Source: Lentisphaerota bacterium
Lineage (GTDB): Bacteria > Verrucomicrobiota > Kiritimatiellia > JAAZAB01
NCBI GenBank assembly: GCA_016182435.1
Contig: JACPGN010000238.1
Coordinates: forward strand, 1 to 11,130
Direction of reading: 5' to 3'
Length of the DNA stretch: 11,130 nucleotides
This document shows positions 6,053-11,130 of this stretch, one piece after another. The translations under genes were made by a program, and so were the position numbers. Positions within the stretch are counted from its first letter, which is position 1. Every line of letters begins with the position of its first letter. The notes beneath the pieces are model-generated. The model saw nothing but the letters and a program-made list of their open reading frames with translations, was not told where the DNA came from and did no database searches.

Positions 6053-7795
6053 ATGAGAGCAATTATTATTCTGGTGTTCGGTTTGCTTTTAACCAGCGCG
6101 GTTCAGGCGCAAATTGGATCCTCCATAAGCAGTGATGGAACAGCGCCGAACAACAATGCCATGCTGGATGTGCAGTCGCCCGCGACCGGCGCCGGCAAGG
6201 GGATCCTGATTCCGCGGGTGACTCAAAACCAGCGTACTACGGCCAGCGCATCCGTAGCCGGAGGACTGCTGGACGATTCCGGCAATCTGCGCGGCGGCGC
6301 CGCCCAGGGCTTGATCGTTTACCAGACCGATGGTGTCCAAGGGTTGTATTTCAACACCAGCCAGAGTGCCATTCCTGCATGGGCATATCTTGGCGATGTT
6401 GCCGGACTACTTGCATCTAACGTCTGGGCGACGGCCGGCTCCACTACGAATTACCTGCCCCGCACGGGCGGGACGATGAGCGGCGCGCTGAACATGGGCG
6501 CGCAGATTGTCAGCAATGTGGCCTACATTGACTTTAGCGCCGATTCTGTTTCGGTTGGCCGGGGGGCCAACGGCGCGTCTTCCGGCGCGGCGGTAGGCTT
6601 TGGGGCCAATGGGAACAATGAGAGCGTCGCGGTGGGGAGTTCAGCTAACGGCGCCGCGGAAGGCGCCGCCGTGGGATTTAATGCCAACGGCTATTCTTCC
6701 GGCGCCGCCATGGGCTGGTACGCTAATGGCGCCGGTTCTGGTGTCGGGGTGGGCTGGTCAGCCGTTGGCACAAATTATGGCACGGCGATAGGTCCATTCG
6801 CCAACGGCGCCGTTACCGGTGTGGCCGTGGGCGCTTCGGCCAATGGCTACGACAATGGTGTAGCGGTGGGATATATGACCACTGGTTCTACTTATGGCGC
6901 GGCGGTGGGAGCTTCGGCCAACGGCTTTAATAACGGCGCAGCGGTAGGCCGGTTGGCCAACGGCTATGATCATGGCGCGGCGATGGGCGATCGGGCCAAC
7001 GGCACAAATTACGGCGCAGCCGTAGGAACTCAGGCCAGCGCCTCTGAATATGGCGCGGCAATAGGATTGGGGGCCAATGGTAGTTTTTACGGTTCGGCGG
7101 TGGGCGATGGGGCCAACGGATACTTTTACGGCGCGGCAGTGGGAGCTTCGGCCAACGGCGCTTATATCGGCGCAGCGGTGGGAGATAACGCCAAAGGCTC
7201 ATCTAACGGCGCGGCGCTGGGGTATTTGGCTAACGGCACACGAACAAATGTGGCGATTGGCATGCAGGCTGATGCGCGGGGCGGCACTAATCACATTGCC
7301 ATCGGATATAATGTGACCAATAATCTGGGCAATGATACCGCCGTTATCCGCGGCACGCTTTGGCTGGATGGCGGCACCGGAGTTAACTATCGCGCCACTT
7401 TCGGTTCAGGGAGCTGGGCCAACAAGGCCTTTGAGATTGACCACCCGCTCGATCCCGAAAACAAAATCCTGCGGCATTTCTGCTTAGAAGGCCCGCAGGT
7501 TTGGAACGTGTATGCCGGCAATGCGCAGTTGGTCAAAGGCCAGGCCGTGGTACAATTGCCGGATTACTATACCGCCCTTAACCTGGTCGGGTCGGAAATC
7601 TACAGTTTGACGCCGATTGGGGGCGCATTCCCTGTGGGCGTGGGACAAAAGGTACAAGGCAACCGCTTTGTTATTGTCGCCAAAGAGGATGGCGAAGTAT
7701 CCTGGACAATCAAGGTTCTGCGCAATGATCCGGGCTGTCTGGAAGATTTGCGGAAGAGGCCGGTGGAACAGTTGAAGAGCGATGTGTCAAACTAA
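6053..7795 (+). CDS. Secreted modular surface protein with 13-residue YadA-head-like repeats
   Basis: A 580-residue protein with a clear signal peptide (MRAIIILVFGLLLTSAVQA, cut after residue 19). Residues 36-113 carry the NAMLDV...GILIPR...GLIVYQTD...GLYF module common in Bacteroidetes-type surface proteins and tail fibres. LPRTGGTMSGALNMG (135-149) is another tail-fibre-like motif. Residues 167-400 (6551-7252) are 18 consecutive repeats of exactly 13 residues, consensus (A/S)VGxxANGxxxGA, with two irregular units to about 424; AVG...ANG recalls the AxGxxAxA coils of YadA/Hia trimeric adhesin heads. The C-terminal 150 residues hold a module with DHPLDPENK (463-471), VQLPDYYTALN and VSWTIKVLRNDP, recalled from many secreted proteins of uncultivated bacteria. 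No YadA-type membrane anchor is present, so it is not a classical autotransporter. Probable fibrous or beta-roll surface structure, possibly adhesive; partner unknown. Confidence 0.85.
   Translation: MRAIIILVFGLLLTSAVQAQIGSSISSDGTAPNNNAMLDVQSPATGAGKGILIPRVTQNQRTTASASVAGGLLDDSGNLRGGAAQGLIVYQTDGVQGLYFNTSQSAIPAWAYLGDVAGLLASNVWATAGSTTNYLPRTGGTMSGALNMGAQIVSNVAYIDFSADSVSVGRGANGASSGAAVGFGANGNNESVAVGSSANGAAEGAAVGFNANGYSSGAAMGWYANGAGSGVGVGWSAVGTNYGTAIGPFANGAVTGVAVGASANGYDNGVAVGYMTTGSTYGAAVGASANGFNNGAAVGRLANGYDHGAAMGDRANGTNYGAAVGTQASASEYGAAIGLGANGSFYGSAVGDGANGYFYGAAVGASANGAYIGAAVGDNAKGSSNGAALGYLANGTRTNVAIGMQADARGGTNHIAIGYNVTNNLGNDTAVIRGTLWLDGGTGVNYRATFGSGSWANKAFEIDHPLDPENKILRHFCLEGPQVWNVYAGNAQLVKGQAVVQLPDYYTALNLVGSEIYSLTPIGGAFPVGVGQKVQGNRFVIVAKEDGEVSWTIKVLRNDPGCLEDLRKRPVEQLKSDVSN
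6551..7252 (+). repeat. 18 tandem 39-bp coding repeats
   Basis: Eighteen units of exactly 39 bp (13 codons) with no length change from the SVG at 6551 to 7252. GGC/GCC-rich anchor codons for AVG, ANG and GA recur while other positions vary widely, so the array looks old and length-constrained, not freshly amplified. Confidence 0.9.
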
Positions 7796-7799
7796 AGAA

Positions 7800-7882
7800 C
7801 AGCAGACCTGCCTGCCGGCAGGCAGGACCGAAGAATAATAAATATCGCGAGATGAATGGCCGACTATTCTGCTGGGTTTTTT
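7800..7882 (+). terminator. Candidate terminator enclosing a 20-bp palindrome
   Basis: CAGCAGA (7800-7806) pairs perfectly with TCTGCTG (7868-7874), followed by GG and six T (7877-7882), which fits an intrinsic terminator for the surface-protein gene ending at 7795. The 61-nt loop is long because it contains a perfect palindrome made of CCTGCCTGCC and its complement (7807-7826), directly abutting the left arm. That palindrome may be a repeat inserted in an ancestral shorter loop. Confidence 0.5.
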
Positions 7883-7883
7883 A

Positions 7884-7911
7884 TTGAGCATAAATTCAAA
7901 AAGGGTATAAA
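7884..7911 (+). promoter_or_regulatory. Sigma70-like promoter of the propeller gene
   Basis: -35 TTGAGC (7884-7889), 16-bp spacer, -10 TATAAA (7906-7911). It lies immediately after the T-run of the preceding terminator, and transcription would start near 7918. Confidence 0.6.
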
Positions 7912-7931
7912 TTATTGCAGAAGGATAAGAC

Positions 7932-7937
7932 AGGAGG
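7932..7937 (+). promoter_or_regulatory. Shine-Dalgarno site of the propeller gene
   Basis: AGGAGG lies 7 nt before ATG 7945. Strong spacing and sequence make this the best start although the signal peptide begins some 85 codons later. Confidence 0.75.
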
Positions 7938-7944
7938 TCCTGTT

Positions 7945-9372
7945 ATGCAACCTTGCTTGCCTACGGCGCCGCCTGCGGCGGGTAAACTAACCCAAAATAA
8001 CGCCAGCCTTAAGCCCCGGCGCCGCTGCCAGGCTTCGTCGGTCGGGCACGAACGGCTCGTGCTTCGTAGCGACTCTTCTACGCCCTGCGTAGCGGCCTCG
8101 CAGAGCAGGGAGGCTTTCCGCCAGAGAGGCGGATCCGCTATGGCGGAACTTCGCAGAGTAGCACGCGGACGGAGCCGCGCCCTCCCATGGAGGGCGGACC
8201 TCCGTGTCCGCCGCATTGTCCTGGCCAGTGCCGCGGTCTTAGCCGGCTTGAGTATTTTGCTTAATGCCTTCGCGGCCGAGCCCGAAGGCACGGTCTGGGC
8301 CAAATACAACAACGTTATCCCGACCCCCACGAATACGGTCTCGACCGATGGCCGCATTCCGCTCGGCGCCAGCCAAGGCGATGTAACTCATGTTAACACC
8401 ACAGCCGTGATTCTTGACGAGAGCACTTACAAAATGTGGTACTCAGGATATTCCGGGGTTTATCGTATCTATTACGCGACCTCGTCAAACGGCTTAGACT
8501 GGACCAAATATGACAATGGCATTCCAGCCATCTCGGACGGAAGCTCCACCAACGGCAAAATTCCGCTGGGCACCTCCGGCAAAGGCGATGGCGCTTATGT
8601 TTACAGCCAAGCCGTGATTAAGGATGGGGCCACTTACAAAATGTGGTACTCCGGATATGAGGCTGCGGCTAACTTTCGTATTTATTACGCGACCTCGTCA
8701 AACGGCTTAGACTGGACCAAATATGACAATGGCATTCCAGCCATCTCGGACGGAAGCTCCACCAACGGCAAAATTCCGCTGGGCACCTCCGGCAAAGGTG
8801 ATGACGCTAGGGTTTACGCGCCAGCCGTGATTCTTGATGAGGGCACTTACAAAATGTGGTACACCGGATTTGATGGGTCTTTCCATCGTATCTATTACGC
8901 GACCTCGTCAAACGGCTTGGACTGGACCAAATATGACAATGGCATTCCGGACGACTCGAACGGAAGCTCCACCAACGGCAAAATTCCGCAGGGCACCGCC
9001 GGCAAAGGCGATTTCTATGATGCCGGATGGCCAACCGTAATTAAGGACGGGAGCACATACAAAATGTGGTACGCGGGAAATGATGGTGGTACCCAGCGGA
9101 TTTATTACGCGACCTCGTCAAACGGCTTGACCTGGACCAAATATAATAATGCTGTTCCAGCCGACTCGGACACGACCTCGACCAATGGCTGCATTCCGCT
9201 CGGCACCTCCAGCAAAGGCGATGTAAAAGGCGCCGCCGCCCCAGCGGTAATTAAGGTGAGGTACAATGCTGGGTACACTTACTACATGTGGTATGCAGGC
9301 TTAACTAATTCCTACCGGATTTATCACGCCCGCACCCTGCCGCCTGGCGGCACGATTTTGACATTCCATTGA
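7945..9372 (+). CDS. Secreted five-unit beta-propeller protein, GH43/GH32-like fold
   Basis: A 475-residue product from ATG 7945. Residues about 8-86 are Arg/Ala/Pro-rich and encoded by palindromic repeat DNA. Then RVRRIVLASAAVLAG...NAFA|AE (about 87-112) is a signal peptide with an AFA cleavage site. Five units of 69-74 residues follow, each with WxKYxNxxP, STNGxIPxG, A/TVIxDxxTYKMWYxG and RIYYATSSNGLxWT; the KMWY lysines fall at 163, 232, 303 and 373, with YMWY as the fifth copy at 447-450. The pattern resembles five-bladed propellers of the GH43/GH32/GH68/GH130 type. Because the blades are near copies, and no distinct Asp/Asp/Glu catalytic set is seen, a glycan-binding or surface role is as likely as hydrolysis. 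ATG 8140 (residue 66) is a possible shorter start but lacks a well-placed RBS. Confidence 0.75.
   Translation: MQPCLPTAPPAAGKLTQNNASLKPRRRCQASSVGHERLVLRSDSSTPCVAASQSREAFRQRGGSAMAELRRVARGRSRALPWRADLRVRRIVLASAAVLAGLSILLNAFAAEPEGTVWAKYNNVIPTPTNTVSTDGRIPLGASQGDVTHVNTTAVILDESTYKMWYSGYSGVYRIYYATSSNGLDWTKYDNGIPAISDGSSTNGKIPLGTSGKGDGAYVYSQAVIKDGATYKMWYSGYEAAANFRIYYATSSNGLDWTKYDNGIPAISDGSSTNGKIPLGTSGKGDDARVYAPAVILDEGTYKMWYTGFDGSFHRIYYATSSNGLDWTKYDNGIPDDSNGSSTNGKIPQGTAGKGDFYDAGWPTVIKDGSTYKMWYAGNDGGTQRIYYATSSNGLTWTKYNNAVPADSDTTSTNGCIPLGTSSKGDVKGAAAPAVIKVRYNAGYTYYMWYAGLTNSYRIYHARTLPPGGTILTFH
7967..8212. repeat. Palindrome array forming the N-terminal extension of the propeller gene
   Basis: Seven short perfect hairpins stand in a row: 7967-7980 (6 bp), 8046-8062 (6 bp), 8078-8092 (6 bp), 8117-8133 (6 bp), 8134-8147 (5 bp), 8179-8195 (7 bp) and 8193-8212 (6 bp). 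The part at 8118-8138 is nearly the same as 2158-2176. The stretch sits between the start codon and the signal peptide of the propeller protein and keeps the reading frame open. Confidence 0.65.
8470..8798 (+). repeat. 116-bp identical tandem duplication inside the propeller gene
   Basis: 8470-8585 and 8683-8798 are identical over 116 bp, offset by 213 bp (71 codons). Related but diverged copies begin at 8893 and 9103 (210-bp offsets). This shows in-frame blade duplication or gene conversion. Confidence 0.9.
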
Positions 9373-9407
9373 CCCTGCTTCGTCCGGCTGCGCCGGACTA
9401 CGCAGGG
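9373..9407 (+). other. Nested hairpin directly after the propeller stop codon
   Basis: CCCTGC (9373-9378) pairs with GCAGGG (9402-9407), enclosing TCCGGC (9383-9388) / GCCGGA (9392-9397). It begins at the base after TGA. It could stabilise or end the transcript, but no T-tract follows. Confidence 0.5.
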
Positions 9408-9483
9408 CAAGCCCGGCTCCGCTAAGAGGCTATGCGGGGCGTGTTAATCCTATGCTGGATGGAGCGGAAATGCGCGTGAATAT

Positions 9484-9793
9484 CGGAACGCCGATGCGTT
9501 CCGTTCCGAATTGAAGGATCGTGAAATCGGAGCGGCGTCGCTAACGACGCCGGTTGGATGAAGAATTGGAGTATGGATAGAACGGCATGGGCGAGGATGC
9601 CGGAATGCAGATCCCGTCCTCGAGGCAGGACAGGCGCGTTCCGCTCCGAGAATTGAAGAATCGGAGAATACGGAACGTTCACACGTTCCGCTCCGAGGAT
9701 TAAAGAATCGGAGGAAATCGGAACGCTTACGCGTTCCGCTCCGAGATTTCAGAAAATCTTTGGAGAATTGGAGCGGCGTCGCTAACGGCGCCG
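9484..9793. repeat. Left REP hairpin array of the RAYT
   Basis: Seven hairpins, most with an 8-bp stem and four-base loop. A: 9484-9503, 9671-9690 and 9719-9738, stems CGGAACG(C/T). B: 9533-9552 and 9774-9793, stems CGGCGTCG with loop CTAA. C: 9583-9602, degenerate (CGGCAT/ATGCCG). A': 9601-9643, an A stem with a 27-nt insert for a loop. GGAG stands directly 5' of B on the plus strand and of most A units on the minus strand; the first A has GGAA. So A and B are opposite orientations of one REP design, GGAG plus CGG-stem plus a TAA/GTGA-like loop, which is the known architecture of RAYT-linked REPs. The gap 9373-9815 contains no gene. Confidence 0.88.
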
Positions 9794-9815
9794 GATCGGA
9801 ATCGCTCTGCGATGC

Positions 9816-10397
9816 ATGCAATTTATGGAGACCTCAGAACATTTTTACGGTCGGATGCGCCGATTGCCGTCGGAATGGTACCGCGGCCAGGCGTTTGTTC
9901 ACTGGAGTATGACGATGGATCGTCGCCGACAAGGGTGGATGAATGAAACATTTCACCACCGCTTTCGGGAGATCCTCTTGCATACGTTGGCCCGGTATCA
10001 GTTGATCTGTCCGGTCTATTGCCTCATGCCTGATCATTTTCACATGTTGTGGCTGGGCGTGGGAACGTCCAGCGACCAAAACCGGGCAGCTATTTTCTTG
10101 CGCCGCTTCCTGAATGCGGAGCTTAAGCGGCAAGGTTTTAAGCTTCAAAAACAGGCCTGGGATCAGGTCCTGCGCGAGAAAGACCGAGAGCGTGGCGCAG
10201 TCGGTAAAACGATTCGTTATATTGCCGAGAACCCGTTCCGCAAAGAGTTGGTCGAAAAGCCGGATAGCTGGTCGTTTTCCGGATCGCTGGCGCCTGGTTA
10301 TCCGGAGTTTGATTGGAAGGACGAGACGTTTTCCGTAAAATTGTGGGTCATCTATGAGCGGATGGCCGCCGATGCGGAACAGGAGCGGCGTCGGTGA
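9816..10397 (+). CDS. REP-associated tyrosine transposase (RAYT), IS200/Y1-like
   Basis: A 193-residue single-strand transposase of the Y1 HUH class. YCLMPDHFHMLWL (68-80) holds the HUH metal-binding pair His74/His76 with Phe between, as in the MPNHxHLL motif of the family. RYIAENPFRKELV (134-146) holds the catalytic Tyr135 in the usual YIxxNPxRxxLV context. Family members cut single-stranded DNA at REP hairpins next to a GTAG/GGAG-type tetranucleotide; such hairpins flank this gene on both sides. It lacks IS ends of its own, as expected for domesticated RAYTs. The last residues (EQERRR) and the TGA stop are encoded inside the first right-hand REP hairpin. The start may be ATG 9816 or ATG 9825 (residue 4); neither has a good RBS. 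Both key motifs are intact, so it is probably active. Confidence 0.92.
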   Translation: MQFMETSEHFYGRMRRLPSEWYRGQAFVHWSMTMDRRRQGWMNETFHHRFREILLHTLARYQLICPVYCLMPDHFHMLWLGVGTSSDQNRAAIFLRRFLNAELKRQGFKLQKQAWDQVLREKDRERGAVGKTIRYIAENPFRKELVEKPDSWSFSGSLAPGYPEFDWKDETFSVKLWVIYERMAADAEQERRR

Positions 10398-10625
10398 CGA
10401 CGCCGGTATGGATATAGAGCGGAATCCGTAAGGATGCCGGAACGCAGATCCCGCCATGGAGGGGGGACAGGCACGTTCCGCTCCGGGAATTAAAGAATCG
10501 GAGGAGATCGGAACGTTCACATGTTCCGTTCCGGGGATTAACGAATCGTAGGATGCCGGAACGCTAACGCGTTCCGCTCCGATTTGAAGAATCGTGGGAT
10601 TGGAGCGGCGTCGGTAACGACGCCG
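10382..10625. repeat. Right REP hairpin array of the RAYT
   Basis: Six hairpins in the order B-C-A'-A-A-B, the same order and orientation as 9533-9793. B: 10386-10405 (loop GTGA, preceded by GGAG) and 10606-10625 (loop GTAA, preceded by GGAG). C: 10420-10439 (loop GTAA, one mismatch, preceded by AGAG). A': 10438-10480 with a 27-nt loop insert. A: 10509-10528 and 10557-10576. In both arrays C overlaps A' by two bases and the two A units are 48 bp apart centre to centre. The first B overlaps the 3' end of the transposase gene. Confidence 0.88.
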
Positions 10626-10639
10626 GATCGGATGGCTCA

Positions 10640-11130
10640 ATGCAATTGGAGCTTACGCTGAAAGCGCCGCTGGGCGCCGATTGGTCGGAACAATACTGCC
10701 GTTTGTGGCTTAAGGACGTTTCTCCCGGGATGCCGCTGGGACTGACAATCGCCGGCGCGCCGGCGCCTTTTCAGTACACGGGAGCAACCCCACCGGCGGG
10801 AACGGAAATTCTGGTCCGACTGGGCTTGGCCCGGGACGAAACCAAAACGCTCGTGTTCTCGACCGCAGCGAAAGCCGCGACCGATTTGCGGACCGTAGCG
10901 CTTCCATTGCGGGATGGCGCCAGCATCGGATCGTCAGAGCGCGAGCTGGCCATCCCGCCGCCCGAGGCCGGTCCGGAGAAAAGTGTGGCCGGTCCCTTTT
11001 GCGGATTTGCCGGCTATCGCTTTGAGAGCCGCATGATGGGCTGCGCGACAGCGTTTGAGGGCGCGACGCTTGAACGCCTGGGCGACGGACCGCTCTTTAC
11101 GGACTACCGCCTGTGCTACGCGTTTGCGGA
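10640..11130 (+). CDS. Unrecognised protein, 5' part (runs off window)
   Basis: An open frame from ATG 10640 through the window end, 163 complete codons with no stop. It begins MQLELTLKAPLGADW and continues with a beta-rich, Pro/Ala/Gly-rich region (PFQYTGATPPAGTEILVRLGLA), then FCGFAGYRFESRMM and GPLFTDYRLCYAFA near the edge. No signal peptide and no family are recognised. The later part has the look of beta-sandwich segments in large carbohydrate-related proteins of PVC bacteria, but that is only an impression. There is no convincing RBS; the start lies 15 bp after the last REP hairpin (10606-10625), so any promoter would be within or upstream of the REP array. Codon use and GC content match a genuine coding region. 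Confidence 0.65.
   Translation, partial: MQLELTLKAPLGADWSEQYCRLWLKDVSPGMPLGLTIAGAPAPFQYTGATPPAGTEILVRLGLARDETKTLVFSTAAKAATDLRTVALPLRDGASIGSSERELAIPPPEAGPEKSVAGPFCGFAGYRFESRMMGCATAFEGATLERLGDGPLFTDYRLCYAFA

Noticed and set aside
6758..7202. Minus-strand frames opposite the 39-bp repeats
   Set aside because: Their repetitive translations only mirror the plus-strand AVG...ANG repeats.
7896..8357. Minus-strand open frame of 153 codons opposite the start of the propeller gene
   Set aside because: It covers the palindromic array, which stays open in several frames. The plus strand has a promoter, RBS and a signal peptide in frame.
9484..10625. CRISPR array
   Set aside because: The repeats are short hairpins in two orientations with unequal, non-unique spacing, and no cas genes are present. 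They fit RAYT-linked REPs.
9834..10640. Minus-strand open frame of 268 codons opposite the transposase, and a related one at 9450-9821
   Set aside because: Their repeated phrases (such as SDSLIPGAERA) are just translated REP hairpin spacers, and the plus-strand transposase has intact HUH and Tyr motifs.

Overview
The window (11,130 bp, moderately GC-rich, no tRNA or rRNA seen) looks like an accessory region of a bacterium from the PVC superphylum or a similar uncultivated lineage (Verrucomicrobiota, Lentisphaerae/Kiritimatiellae or Omnitrophota type). This placement is an inference. It rests on the GntR regulator with a LacI-like effector domain, surface proteins built from tail-fibre-like modules, the period-9 CACGGAT repeat, and the many short GC-rich palindromes between genes.

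Layout, left to right. (1) 1-1177, plus strand: the 3' part of a Cys-rich secreted phospholipase A2 of the group XII type, then 24 bp later a predicted lipoprotein with LRV/HEAT-like helical repeats. The pair could be an effector and its immunity protein. (2) 1470-2015: an AT-rich single-TM protein of unknown function. (3) 2302-5741, minus strand: a GntR/LacI-type regulator, a DegT/DnrJ/EryC1/StrS aminotransferase and a Hyi-type TIM-barrel isomerase. The last two are 3 bp apart and form an operon, probably for an (amino)sugar and probably controlled by the adjacent regulator. (4) 5865-7795, plus strand: a sigma70-like promoter and a secreted 580-residue surface protein with 18 tandem 13-residue YadA-head-like repeats. 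(5) 7884-9372: promoter, Shine-Dalgarno and a secreted five-unit beta-propeller protein. About 250 bp of palindromic repeat DNA forms an N-terminal extension in front of its signal peptide. (6) 9484-10625: a REP-associated tyrosine transposase (RAYT) between two collinear arrays of REP hairpins. (7) 10640-end: the 5' end of an unrecognised gene that starts 15 bp after the last REP hairpin.

The most notable system is the RAYT/REP cassette. Both flanks carry the same ordered set of six hairpins (B-C-A'-A-A-B) in the same orientations. Most have a GGAG tetranucleotide 5' of an 8-bp stem closing a four-base loop, and one hairpin on each side (A') has its loop replaced by a 27-nt insert. The transposase stop codon lies in the loop of the first right-hand hairpin. 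Short palindromes elsewhere in the window (2158-2257, 4414-4536, 7807-7826, 7967-8212, 9373-9407) suggest that other small repeat families have also been active here.
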